From an uncultured Flavobacteriales bacterium (GTDB lineage Bacteria; Bacteroidota; Bacteroidia; Flavobacteriales_F; PHOS-HE28), in assembly GCA_937873385.1 (NCBI GenBank), contig CALMYC010000251.1, forward strand, positions 1 to 47,167: 47,167 nt of DNA. The letters run 5' to 3'. The notes beneath the pieces are model-generated. The model was not told the origin of the DNA. It ran no database searches and worked only from the letters and a program-made list of their open reading frames with translations. The translations under genes were made by a program, and so were the position numbers. This document shows positions 35,001 to 45,100 of this stretch, in pieces. Each line of letters opens with the position of its first letter. Position 1 is the stretch's first letter.

Positions 35001-35424
35001 GGCCTCCGAACTGGCCACGGAAGGGCGCAAGGCGGAAGCCAAGCAAGTGCTGGACCTGGCCCAGGCGAAGATGCCGGAAAAGAACGTGCCCTACGACCGC
35101 ATCATGCTCCCCATCATCGAAGCGTATTACCAGTCGGGTGACAGCTCATCCGCCAACAACTTGACCAAGCGCCTTTTCCAGATCATGGACGAGAACATGA
35201 CCTGGTACCTGAGCCTTACACCGGAGTTCGCCGACAAGGTGAGCGACGACATGGGCATGGCGAAGCTGGTGATGGAACGTCTGGCACGCAATGCACAGGT
35301 CAACGGTCAGAAAGCACTCTTCGACTCGCTGAACGCCCGTTCCGCGGAACTGGACACCCTTTACGAGGAGAAGTTGCAGGACATCGCCACGCAGGGCTTG
35401 CGCACGGTCAACGCACGGTTCTAA
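32050..35424 (+). CDS. DUF2723 (TMEM260/GT117-type) membrane protein
   Basis: A large 1124-residue inner-membrane protein. The N-terminal two-thirds has about 12 or more helices. The conserved loop after helix 1 reads SFWDCGEFI (32-40), with the acidic residues (Asp34, Glu37) expected in the GT-C active-site loop, and VGHPPGAPLF follows. A second conserved segment, LFTNGDNDTFPLWY (near 728), starts the C-terminal soluble part with helical repeats. The human relative TMEM260 is a protein O-mannosyltransferase, and DUF2723 proteins are classed as GT117. In Bacteroidota a role in glycosylating exported proteins or glycans is plausible but unproven. Its stop overlaps the next ATG by one base (TAATG). 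Confidence 0.85.
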   Translation: MNFKKLNNLTGWAVFLVAAYTYLSTIEPTASFWDCGEFIATAFKLEVGHPPGAPLFMLLARVASAFVSTEHVPVAVNVLSALASAFTILFLFWSITHMALRLATRKGDEELDGGKVIAILGSGIVGALAYTWSDSFWFSAVEGEVYGMSSFFTAIVFWAILKWESEADKPHNTRWLILIAYLMGLSIGVHLLNLLCIPAIAFVYYFKRYEVTRKGVIWTFIISAVILGTIQAIIIPGLVKMAGWFELLFVNDFGLPFNAGTLFYTVLIIGLIAWGLVWSQRRGKVLVNTVILGVSVILLGYSTFAMITVRSTANPPIDENNPENVFNLLSYLNREQYGDRPLLLGQFWDSPMTSERGDGSPVYTAIWKVMKGSRTEKVFYDGWSADHYVAENKGLTVDNEYVITDARKGTEPQYDPATTMLFPRMYSSQPNHITAYKQWSDFKGRPVRTTDRDGKPLVVQVPTQMENMRFFVNYQVNWMYWRYFLWNFAGRQNDLQGNGNITDGNWYTGIKAIDAQRLGNQDHLPPSMTDNKGMNKLYLLPLILGLIGLVYQLTRDVRNWSVVMLLFLFTGMAIVVYLNQYPFQPRERDYAYVGSFYAFAFWIGLGVYALFDAARSISQKELLYGVGGTLGLGVLKYLVELVSGADHSISYCIFLIGIVGGAALGVMYLMRNLRNDRASAVLATLLGLVVPVVMVRAEWNDHDRSHRYPARDLAADYLNSCAPNAILFTNGDNDTFPLWYAQEVEGIRTDVRVVNLSLLNTDWYIDQMRRKAYESEPVPFHMDPSKYRQGTRDVVALIPNEKVKGFLDLRRAMEFATDDRNLQQIFQLGMKDAYIPSQNFRVPADSAFCFGPQGMLSAKDTAHFTGDIRWSIKKQYVLKNHFMMMDLLAYNDWKRPIYFAVTTGPDSYLNLQDYFRLEGLTYRLVPVAEKSANPNTYGSVATDIMLDNVMNKFKWGGMDYQPGVYLDENVLRMTTNLRLQIATLASELATEGRKAEAKQVLDLAQAKMPEKNVPYDRIMLPIIEAYYQSGDSSSANNLTKRLFQIMDENMTWYLSLTPEFADKVSDDMGMAKLVMERLARNAQVNGQKALFDSLNARSAELDTLYEEKLQDIATQGLRTVNARF

Positions 35425-36062
35425 TGCTGCACGGAGCGGTCCTGCGCATGCTGGCCATGCTGGACCGCCACAGGCTGTGGCATGTGCCGGGGGCGGGACG
35501 GGAAATCTTCCTGACCTTTGATGACGGGCCTGAGCCGGAGGTAACTCCCCGTGTCCTGGACATGTTGGCCGCCCACGGTGCCAAGGCCACGTTCTTCTGT
35601 TTGGGCAGAAATGCGGAACAGCACCCGCAACTGCCCGCCCGCGCCCGTGCGGAGGGCCATGCAATAGGCCACCACACTTGGGACCATGCCGATGCTTGGC
35701 GCATGTCTTCCAGGGCCTTTTTCCGCAGTGTCCTGCAGGGTGCCGCGCAACTTGAAGGAGCCTTGTTCCGCCCCCCATACGGGCATTTGGGACGAGGGCA
35801 TGCCCGCGTGTTGGGCCGACGCTTCAATGTGGCAATGTGGGACGTGATGGGCGGCGACTTCAGGCCGGGCAGAAGTGCGCAAGCCTGTGCGCGCCACGTG
35901 CTGCGCAATGTCCGGGCGGGCAGCATCATTGTGCTGCACGACAACAGGAAAAGCGCGGCCTGCCTGCTCGGTGCATTGCCGTTGATCCTTACCGGCTTGC
36001 GTAAAAAAGGCTTCTCCTGTGTTCCGCTCAGCAGCGTGGTCATGAACCGGCCACCCCGGTGA
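35424..36062 (+). CDS. Polysaccharide deacetylase (NodB-like)
   Basis: A 212-residue carbohydrate esterase family 4 protein. Motif 1 TFDDGP (31-36, catalytic Asp33 and metal-binding Asp34), motif 2 HHTWDH (His84 and His88 as metal ligands), motif 3 RPPYG (116-120), then WDVMGGDF and a final motif SIIVLHDN with the conserved His. There is no cleavable signal peptide, so it may act in the cytoplasm or be exported in another way. Coupled to the DUF2723 gene (TAATG). Its last 23 bases overlap the end of the convergent OmpA-family gene, which leaves no room for an intergenic terminator. Confidence 0.9.
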   Translation: MLHGAVLRMLAMLDRHRLWHVPGAGREIFLTFDDGPEPEVTPRVLDMLAAHGAKATFFCLGRNAEQHPQLPARARAEGHAIGHHTWDHADAWRMSSRAFFRSVLQGAAQLEGALFRPPYGHLGRGHARVLGRRFNVAMWDVMGGDFRPGRSAQACARHVLRNVRAGSIIVLHDNRKSAACLLGALPLILTGLRKKGFSCVPLSSVVMNRPPR

Positions 36063-38238
36063 CCATGTACTCCACCCGTTCATTGGCCGCATTCTGGGCA
36101 TCGGTGCATTGCACCCCGGGCCCGCAGGGGTTCAGTGGCTTGGTGCTGCCGTATGCCTTCACCGAAAGGCGCTCCTTCGCCACTCCCTTGGAACGCAGGT
36201 AGGCATCCAATGCCTTGGCCCTTTCCTGCGTGATCCTCATGGCGGCTTCCGCAGCCTGGCGGGTATCCGCGTGCACGCCCACTTCGATGTCCAGTGACGG
36301 ATTCACCTGCATGCGGTCGGCGAGCTGGTCCAAGGCAGCCTTGGCGGTCGGCGTCAACGCTTTGCCGCCGTCCGGCCAAACAACGAACTTCAAGGGGATC
36401 ACGCGGCCAATTTCCATGGGCTCCAGAGCCAATTCCTGCACATCACCGAGCTCGATCACACCGCGCTTCATACCGGCGGTGTTCACCGGTACACTGATGC
36501 TGAAATACCCGGGTTTATCCAGCAACACCTCGAATTGCTCGTTCGGCTGCATGCGGAAAATGAAATCGCCGCCGGCATCCGTTGAATGCACCTCACTGAA
36601 AAAGCTGGTCAAGTTCACCACGCTCACCTTGACGCCTTCCACGAAGCCCAGCTTGTCCTTGTATTTCACTGCTCCGCGCAACCAAACCCCTGCATCAGGG
36701 ATCAGATGCACATCCCTGGCCACGATCTGCTTCTGCCCGATGTCCTCCGTGCTCAGGTGGACCAACCCGTCGTAGTGGCCGGCCATTCGCGCACGCACCG
36801 CATACACTTTGTCCTCCTCCACCGGGAATGCATACCGCCCGTCCTTGTCGCTCCTTGCCGTTTCCTGCACGGTGCCGTCCTCGTTGAGCAACGACACTTC
36901 CGCATCCGCCACGGGCTGGGCATTTTCATCATCGATCACGGTGCCGGTGCACAGGAAGCGCTGTTCCAGCGGGTAGTGCATCACAAATGCATAGATGTCA
37001 TCCCCGCCCCGGCCGCCAGGTCTGTCACTACTGAAGTATCCCGTGGCATTGGCCTTGTCGATCACAAAGGCAAAGTCGTCCTTGGGGCCGTTCACAGGCG
37101 CGCCCACGTTCACGGCAAAAGGAAAATCACCCTTGGGCCCGCGCTTTGCGGCAAACACGTCCAGCCCGCCAAGGCCCGGCAGGCCCGAGCTGGAGAAATA
37201 CAGCGTGCCATCCGCTGCCATGTACGGGAAAAGCTCGTTCCACTGGGTGTTGATGCCCGGCCCGAGGTTGTGCGGCTCACCCCACTGCCCGCCCTGGTCC
37301 TGGCAAACATAGATGTCCGTGCCGCCGTATCCGCCCGGCATATCGCTAACGAAAAAAAACCACTTGCCGTCGGCGGAAATGGCGGGATGCCCCACCGAAC
37401 ATTCCGGGTTGTTATACAGGAACGGGTCTTCGCCGTGCCAACCGGCCCCCTCCTTTGTTGCATGCAAGATGCTCAACCGGTGGATCCCGTTCTTGCTTTT
37501 GGCCGCGTTGGTGCGGGTGTACCACAAAGTGCCGTCAGGGGACACCACGCACGGGCCTTCATGCAACTTGGTGTTCACGTTCCCCGGAACGCGCACGGGA
37601 TCGATCAGGTCGCCGTTCTGTTGGCGCTTGGCCGTGTACAGGTCCAAAAAAGGTTCATCGTTCCAGGCCGACCGCCATTGGACCCCAACAGTGGTGTCAC
37701 GTGAAGAAGAGAAGATCACCTGGTCCTGGCCATCCCAAGTGGCGCCCATGTCGTCCATCTTGGAATTGGCGGATACGGAGGTTACGGAGAAGCGGTCCAG
37801 GTTTGCCGTGAATTTTCGTGCAAAATCCACGATGTTGCTCTGCTTCGGTGCACCTTCCATTTGCACCATGCCCAAGTAGCGGTCCATCCATTCCTCCGCT
37901 TCCGCGTATTTGCCGTTGCCCTTGAGCGCCTGCGCATACATGTAGAGGTCCTGGGGCTCGCGGTTCAGGAATTTGACCACTTGGGCGTACCAGATCTCAC
38001 CATCCGCGGTGTCGCCGAGCTTCATGGAACAATCCGCCAAGCGCTTCACCACATGCTCATTCACCGCCCCCAGCTTCGCGGCAATGGCATATTCCTCCTT
38101 GGCCTGGGCATAGGCCATGCGCTGGTAGAACCTGTCGCCTGCACGGGTATGTGCGTCCGCACTGCCCTGCGCGAACATCGGTGCTGCCGGTGCGGCAAGC
38201 ACGAAGAAGAACAGCAGGGCACGCAGGTTCGGTACCAT
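36040..38238 (-). CDS. OmpA-family outer-membrane protein with TPR, PD40 and carboxypeptidase-regulatory domains (PorE-like)
   Basis: A 732-residue exported protein. Signal peptide (1-23, ending PMFAQ); TPR-like helices (about 30-130); a WD40-like PD40 propeller (about 145-430, with ADGKWFFFVSDMPGG and ADGTLYFSSSGLPGLG as clear blades); carboxypeptidase-regulatory or CnaB-like beta domain(s) (about 435-610, VIDDENAQPVADAEVSL); and a C-terminal OmpA domain that binds peptidoglycan (about 620-730, with the IEVGVHADTRQ and NANERVEYMV-type segment). This architecture is that of PorE, a T9SS component, and of OmpA proteins encoded next to PorP/SprF. Its ATG overlaps the sprF-like stop by one base. 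Confidence 0.85.
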   Translation of the reverse strand: MVPNLRALLFFFVLAAPAAPMFAQGSADAHTRAGDRFYQRMAYAQAKEEYAIAAKLGAVNEHVVKRLADCSMKLGDTADGEIWYAQVVKFLNREPQDLYMYAQALKGNGKYAEAEEWMDRYLGMVQMEGAPKQSNIVDFARKFTANLDRFSVTSVSANSKMDDMGATWDGQDQVIFSSSRDTTVGVQWRSAWNDEPFLDLYTAKRQQNGDLIDPVRVPGNVNTKLHEGPCVVSPDGTLWYTRTNAAKSKNGIHRLSILHATKEGAGWHGEDPFLYNNPECSVGHPAISADGKWFFFVSDMPGGYGGTDIYVCQDQGGQWGEPHNLGPGINTQWNELFPYMAADGTLYFSSSGLPGLGGLDVFAAKRGPKGDFPFAVNVGAPVNGPKDDFAFVIDKANATGYFSSDRPGGRGGDDIYAFVMHYPLEQRFLCTGTVIDDENAQPVADAEVSLLNEDGTVQETARSDKDGRYAFPVEEDKVYAVRARMAGHYDGLVHLSTEDIGQKQIVARDVHLIPDAGVWLRGAVKYKDKLGFVEGVKVSVVNLTSFFSEVHSTDAGGDFIFRMQPNEQFEVLLDKPGYFSISVPVNTAGMKRGVIELGDVQELALEPMEIGRVIPLKFVVWPDGGKALTPTAKAALDQLADRMQVNPSLDIEVGVHADTRQAAEAAMRITQERAKALDAYLRSKGVAKERLSVKAYGSTKPLNPCGPGVQCTDAQNAANERVEYMVTGVAGS

Positions 38239-39164
38239 CAGAAGTAGCGCGGTGAAATGGTGCGGCCCTTGGTGAACTTGAAGTCATAGCCCACCATGAT
38301 CTCGTGGGTGCCGGCGTTGTACGCCCCCATGGTCGTGGTGGTCATGTCGAAGGCGTAGCCCACGCGCAGTTGCTCATTCACCTGGTATTGCGCCTGGACG
38401 CCAAAGCCGTTGCCATAACGGTACATCGCCCCGAACCACACCCGGTCGCGCAGCAGGAAGGAGGCATTCACATCCAGTGATAGCGGCGCCCCCTCCACGG
38501 CCCGTAGCATGATGGACGGCTTGAACTTCAGGTCTTGTGAAAGGTCCATGACATAGCCGGCGATGAGAAAATAGTGCCGGAATTCCTGGCTTGTGGTAAC
38601 CGCGCCATCATCACCGATCACATTTTCCAACAATTTGGGGGCGCTCAAGCCCACGTAATAGCGCGGTGAGCTCCAATACAGGCCGAAACCGAAATTGGGC
38701 AGCACCTTGCCTTTGATGTTGGCGTTGTGCGGTTCCACCTCCACCGTGCTCAACGAGGCCAGGTCGGCTTGAAAGAAATTGATGCCGCCGCTGAGCCCGA
38801 AAGACAGGCGCGTGTCCGCTCCGGTGCGTATGCGGTAGGCCACGTCCAGGAAAGCACTGTTCTGCTTTGCCGGGCCGGCCACGTCGTGGATCAGATTGCC
38901 CCCCAAGGCGAGTTTATTGCCGGGCAGTGGCGAGTGCAGCGAAAGGGTTTGGGTGGCGGGGGCGCCTTCAAATCCCACCCACTGGTGCCTGCTCAGCGCC
39001 ATGGCCGTAAAGACATCCGCACTTCCGGCATAGGCCGGATTGAACGCGAGCGTGTTGAACATGTACTGGCTGTACATGGGGTCCTGCTGTGCCGCAGCCC
39101 GACCACCAAGCGCAACTGCGCAAAGTGCGGCAACCGCCATATGAACTTGCCCTTGGCGCCTCAT
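38238..39164 (-). CDS. PorP/SprF family type IX secretion membrane protein
   Basis: A 308-residue outer-membrane beta-barrel protein. Signal peptide (about 8-25, ending AAAQQ), then the family hallmark DPMYSQYMFNTLAFNPAYAGS and SRHQWVGFEGAP. The rest is a regular series of beta strands, and the C-terminus is PRYF. The frame is open to 39284, but the ATG at 39164 overlaps the adhesin stop (ATGA) and starts the signal peptide. In Flavobacterium, SprF is needed to export the adhesin SprB encoded next to it. Here the adjacent giant repeat protein with a gliding-type C-terminus is the obvious client. Confidence 0.92.
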   Translation of the reverse strand: MRRQGQVHMAVAALCAVALGGRAAAQQDPMYSQYMFNTLAFNPAYAGSADVFTAMALSRHQWVGFEGAPATQTLSLHSPLPGNKLALGGNLIHDVAGPAKQNSAFLDVAYRIRTGADTRLSFGLSGGINFFQADLASLSTVEVEPHNANIKGKVLPNFGFGLYWSSPRYYVGLSAPKLLENVIGDDGAVTTSQEFRHYFLIAGYVMDLSQDLKFKPSIMLRAVEGAPLSLDVNASFLLRDRVWFGAMYRYGNGFGVQAQYQVNEQLRVGYAFDMTTTTMGAYNAGTHEIMVGYDFKFTKGRTISPRYF

Positions 39165-42100
39165 CGGTTCAGGTAGACAAAGCCTTTGATGGTTTCCGCG
39201 CCATTGCCCAAGTCCAGCACGTAATAATAGGTGCCTGAGGTGGCATCGCCCGGCATCAGCGCGTTCGGGGAACTTCCGTCCCAACCAGTATGCCTATTGT
39301 CATAGCCGTTGGCGCGGTACACCTCACTGCCCCACCGGTTGAAAATGACGATGTTATTGCCCGGGTAGCCTTCAATTCCGGGGATCACGAAGCTGTCGTT
39401 GATGCCGTCGCCATTGGGGGTAAAGGATTCCGGCACGAACACGACATCCTGGAAATGGCACGGCGTGGTGCCTTCCACGGTGCGAGGGGTGCAGTGGTTG
39501 GCATCATCCACGGCGAAAGTGAACGGTTGGCTCGTGAAGATGGGCGCACTGGTGAAGATGAACGGGGCGGAATTTGAAAGCGCGCCCGGTCCCCCGGTCA
39601 CCGCATAGCTGGCGGGCGATCCGCCTGTGATGGTAAAGCGTACCGCATAGGTCCGGTCTTGCACGTTGCAATCGCGTTGCACATCGGAAACGGATATGCC
39701 ATCCACCACCAGCAACGCCACCACTGAATTGTCCGACGGGCATCCCGCCACGTCCACCCTGTATCCAAAGTGGTACAGGCCAGCGCTCAGTTGGCCGGCA
39801 TTTGCCGCTGCCCCGGACAATGCACCGCTGCCGTCCGTGTCAGACCACGTGCCTCCCGGCTGGGCACCACCGCCCAACAAAGGGAAAAGCTGCACACTGC
39901 CTTCATTGCAGGTTTGTGCCGACCCGTCGGAACCGGCATTTGCAGGTTGGTTCACTACGATGGAGATCCGCGCCAACGTATCGCTGCACCAGGCCGTCCC
40001 CGCAAGGTGGTAGCCGTAGACCCCGGCAGGGTCGGTGGCGGGATCGAACACGCTGTCCGTGGGCTGGCCATCGGGTCCGGTCCAAAATCCTCCGGCTTCG
40101 GCACCATGGAGCAGTGGTTGCAGCGTGAAGGCTGGTTCCGTGGCACACACCGTCAAGGCCGTATCGGGCCCTGGGTCCGGGAAAGGCGCCACATACATCA
40201 GAACTACACTTTGCACCTGGCCGCATCCCACGTCGGTCAGCGTGTATACGAGCGGATAGGAGGAACCCGGGGCAAGTGCAGTTGCGTTCAACAAGTCCCC
40301 ATTGATGGCCCCGATTCCCGTCTGTTCGCTCCAAACCCCGCCCGGGGATGGATTCCCACCCAGGGATTGGAACAAGTTGTAGGCCGTATGCGCTCCGCAA
40401 ATGGTGTCGTTGCCCCCAACGCCTGCATTGAGCCCGGCGCCCACGATCACAGTTACCGTGGCCACGGCGCTGTCGCACGGGCCTGAACCAGCCACGGTGT
40501 ATGTGAAGGCGTATGAACCTACCGCCACCTGGGTCGCGTCAAAGAGGCTGTCGGGCAGCACGGTATTGGAGCTGTCCGTCCAAGTGCCGGTATTGTCGGC
40601 GGTAGGCCCGAGCGCTGCAAAGAGATTCACCGCCGTGTCGGTGGGGCATACGTTCAATTGCGCGCTCACACCTGCCTGCGGGGCGCGGATCTCGTTCACG
40701 GTGAGCCTGGCCGTATCATTGGCGCAGGCACCGGCGCCCGTGCGGATGTAGAGGAACACACCGCTGCTGTCCACTGCGGGATTGTAAGCAGGGCCATGGC
40801 TTGTAGGCGGTGTGCCATTGCGCATCCAGGTGCCGCCATTCTGCGGATTGCCCGCCAACTTGACGATCATCTGGAACGTGCCGTCACTGGAGCAGAACGT
40901 GTAGGTATTATCATCGCCGGCGAACGGGGCCGGGGTTTCCGCAACGGTTACGGTGGCCGTGGCATTGGGGCAAGGGGTCATGCCCAAAACCGTATACACG
41001 TAGCTCCCCGGGGCATCCAGTACCGGGTTGTAGATGGAGCTGTGGGAAACCGGTGAACCCACTGGCGGATGGTAGGTCCAACTTCCACCGGGATCGGGGT
41101 TCCCATTGAGGCCTGCGCCCAAGTTCTGGGAGGGGCTGTTGGAACAGAAAGCAAGCACCCCGTTCTGACCTGCATTTACCGCGGCCACGATCGCCACGTT
41201 CACCAAGGCGGTGTCCGCGGCACAGCTTCCCACGGAGGGAACCACATAACGGTAAATGCCGGCAGGTGCCGCCGATGGATCGATAACGGACCCGGAAACC
41301 ACCCCGCCGCTTCCCGGGTAATGCCAAATGCCGCCGGCATCATGCACTCCGATCAGCAAGGAGAGGTCAATGTTGCTGCTGCTGGAACATGTGGTGATCC
41401 CTCCGTCGGTGCCTGCGTTCGGGCCGTTCAAAATGGTCAAGGTGAGGAGTGCCGTGTCCGGCGCGCAATTGGCCGAGCCGCTGAGCACGTACCGGAAATG
41501 GAACAACCCTTCGCCGAGCTGCGCAGCATTGAGCACTCCGTTCAGCAGGGCAGCTTGTGCTGCGGCTTCCTGTGCGGCCCATGTTCCGCCGGGTTGCGGA
41601 TCGCCATTGAGCAGCGTGGTCAGGAACACATTGCCGCTGGAGCAGACGGTGGCCGCAGTGTTTGCGCCGGCATTGAGTTCCGGCGTCACCGTAACCGACA
41701 CGCTGGCGGTGTCGTTGGGGCAGGGACCAACGCCTGCTTTGGTATAGCGGAAATGATAGGTTCCGGGAGCAACCCCCGCTGCATTGAACACGCCATTGGA
41801 CAATTGACCGGTTGCATCCACATCGGTCCAGCTACCGCCGGTCTGCGGCGATCCGTTCAGCCCCGCGAACAGGTTCACAGCGGTTTCACTGATGCACGCG
41901 GAGAGGCTCCCATAGGTGCCTGCATGGGGCGGTTGTACCAAGGCAACCTGCACCGTGGCGGAGGAACTCGAACATGCCGCGGACCCGGCCACGGTGTATA
42001 CATATGCACCCGGCAGGTCCGTTGCAGGGTCGAAAACGGGCCCATGAGAAACCGGTGCACCAATCGTTGGTTGGAACACCCAGCTACCGTTGTTGTCCGG

Positions 42101-45100
42101 ATTGCCGCCCAGCAAGCCCAGCAATGGAACCTGCTGGCCACTGGCACACAACTGGGGCGCCGTACTGATCCCGGCCTGCGGCTTCCGTTCCAAGGTAATG
42201 GTCACCTTGGCGGTATCGTTCACGCAGGGTGCATCTCCGTGAACAATGTATCTGTACACGTAGGTCCCGGCCGGATGGGCACTGGGTGAAAAGTTGGAAA
42301 TGACGGCCCCATTGGCGGCATTGACCCAAGTGCCGGCCGCATTCGCTCCGGGGCCCAGCAGGCCGAACATGTCCACATCCGCGCCATTGGTACAAGCCGC
42401 CAGGGATGCATCCTGCCCTGCATAAGCAACGGGGTTCTGGATGATGGTGGCCTGGGCGGTTGCTGCACCGCAGGGGAATTGGCCCGCCACCGTATACGTG
42501 AAGGTGTGTACCCCGGATGCATATTGGGAAGGTACGTAGATCCCGTTCATAATGGCCCCCAGCGCGTTCCTCCAAGTGCCGCCCCAGGCGGGGTTGCCGT
42601 TCAGTACCGAGTTCAGCAACACGGCCGAGGTATCGTCGCAAATGGTCAACACGCCATTGCTTCCGGCCGTGGGCATCTGGTTCACCGCAACCGACACGGT
42701 GGCGGTATCGTTGACGCAACCACCGGACCCCTGCTTGGTGTAGTGGTAGTTGCCCGGCACGTCAGTGGCCGGATTAAAATTGCCTGAATGGTTGCTCCCA
42801 TTATAGCTCCATGTTCCCCCGGCCTGTGGATTGCCGGTGAGGGCAGGGAACATGGCCACAATCCCGCTCGTGGAGCAAAGCGGCAGGGGGCCGTCGCCAC
42901 CCGCCCACGGTGCGCTGGTCACATTGATCGTCAGGACCGCTTGCACCGGCCCGCATGGGGAGTTTCCCACCGGTTGCACGGTATAGCGATAGCTGTACGT
43001 GCCGGGTGCACCGGGCGAGAACACGCCATTGCTCGCCGGGCCTGAAGGCAGCCTGTACCAAGTACCGTTCAGGTCAGGGGTACCCCCCAAACTGTCCACC
43101 ATCGCAAATGGCTGTGCCGTGGAGCAGATGTTGATGTTCCGGCTGAGGCCGGCATTGGGCGGGGTGGCCACGGATATGGTGACCGTGCTGCTGTCATTGG
43201 CGCAGGGTGGCGTGCCGTTCACATGGTATGTGTAGGTGCCCGGCGCATTGGTGCCCGGCAGGAAAGTGCCGCTGAAATAGGGGTTGGACGGTGCAGGCCC
43301 GGTCCATGTGCCCGTCATCTCATGTGGTCCGCCCAGGACGTTCACCAGTTGGACGGATCCCGTCCCCAGGCAATAGGCCACACTTGTATCACGGCCCGCA
43401 TTGGCATGCGCCACTTCGAACACGGTGACGGTGCCCACGGCCAGCCCGCACGGGGCGATGCCCGCGACCACGTAGCGGTACCTGCCAGGATGGCTCACAC
43501 CCGGCGTGTAGTATCCCGTGCTGTACAGTATGCTGTCCGGATCGAACCAAGTGCCGCCAGTTTGCGCCCCGGTAAGCAACGGAAACAAAGGGAATCCCGC
43601 CGCATTGTCGCACACGGTGATGCTGTTGTCACCGCCCGCCTGCGGCACGGGGTTGACGTTCACGGTAAGCGAACTGGATTTGTCGCCGCAAGGGAATGTG
43701 CCTGTGACGGTGTAGATGTACACGCCGCTGCTATCCTGGCCGGGAACAAAGGTGCTGGAGTGCGGCTGGTTGAAGGGGTCCCGCCAAGTGCCGTTCAGTG
43801 CGGGCGTGCCGCCCAGTGCGGCTGTCATGTTGAACGAAGCACTGTTCGCGCACTTGGTCACCACCGCAGGGTTTCCGGGGTTCGGGCCCTGTGTTTCCGC
43901 CACGTGCAGCACGGTCACCACGGCACTGCATGGCGCGATGCCGCTCACCGTGTAGGTGTAATCGCCCGGATCGAACGTGCTGGGCACGTAGGTTCCACTG
44001 AACACTTGGTTGCCCGGCGCGGGCTTGCGCCAGGTTCCGTTTGCTTGGGCCGGACTGATGTAGGGAAACAAGTTCACTGGCGGGCCGTCGGAACAGAAGG
44101 TGGCCCATCCTTCATGGCCGGCGTTCGGGGCCGCTGTCACGTTCACTGTTACCACGGCCGAATCCGAGTTGCAGCCCAAGGCCCCGGTTAGTCGGTAACG
44201 GAAATGGAATGTGCCCGCACCGGCACCGTTCGCATTGAAATACTGGCCGGTCACCTGCCCGGTTCCGTCCATGTCGATCCACTCGCCGCCGGGTTGCGGG
44301 GTGCCCCCCAAGCCCGTGAAGAGGTTCACTTGCGTCTGGGAACTGCATACGGCCTTCGTACCGTTGTTGCCCGCATCGAGGATGGGCACAATGGTTACAC
44401 GCACCGTGGCGGTGTCGCCCGCACAGGTGCCGTTCGCCGGCACTAGGTAGCGGAAATTGTAATTGCCAGCCGGCAATTGCGTAGGCACTCCCGGATTGAA
44501 AAAATGGGAACTGAGGCGCCCGGTGCCGCTCAGGTCGGTCCAGGTTCCGTTCAGGTCCGGCGTTCCGCCCAGTCCATCAAATAGGTCCACCACGGCTTGG
44601 CCGCTGCAGATCGTGATCGTATCGCTGATGCCTGCATCCGGCGCCTGCGACACGTTCACGGTAATGAGTGCACTGTCGGGGCCGCAAGGTGCCGTGCCCG
44701 TGACCTTATACTTGTACACAAAGGTTCCGGCAATGGACGGAATGAACACGCCATTGCTGGAATTACCGCCGGGGCCGGTCCATGTGCCGCCCACATCGGG
44801 AGTGCCACCGATGCTGTTGAAGAGGTTTACCGCAGCATCCGTACTGCACAATGCAACGGTGGCACTGGTGCCTGCCACCGGCCTGCGGTGCTGGGTCACC
44901 GTAACAACGGCACTGGCGTTGGCACAGGGGCTTAGGCCCGCAACGGTATATGTATATCCGCCTTGCACCGCGCCCAGGCCCGGAACAAATGAACCATTGT
45001 TGGCCGCATTGGTCGGGTCCTTCCAGGTTCCGCCTGCATCCGGGGTTCCACCGAGCTGTGCGAACAAGTCAACCGGTGCAGCATCGCTGCATACGGTGAT

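Noticed and set aside
33127-35046. Long minus-strand open frame (about 639 codons) inside the DUF2723 gene
   Set aside because: It is antisense to a well-supported gene, is rich in His, Val, Gln and Gly as expected from GC-rich shadow frames, and has no recognisable motifs.
36586-37704. Plus-strand open frame of 372 codons opposite the OmpA-family gene
   Set aside because: Antisense shadow with no motif; the opposite strand has clear PD40 and OmpA domains.
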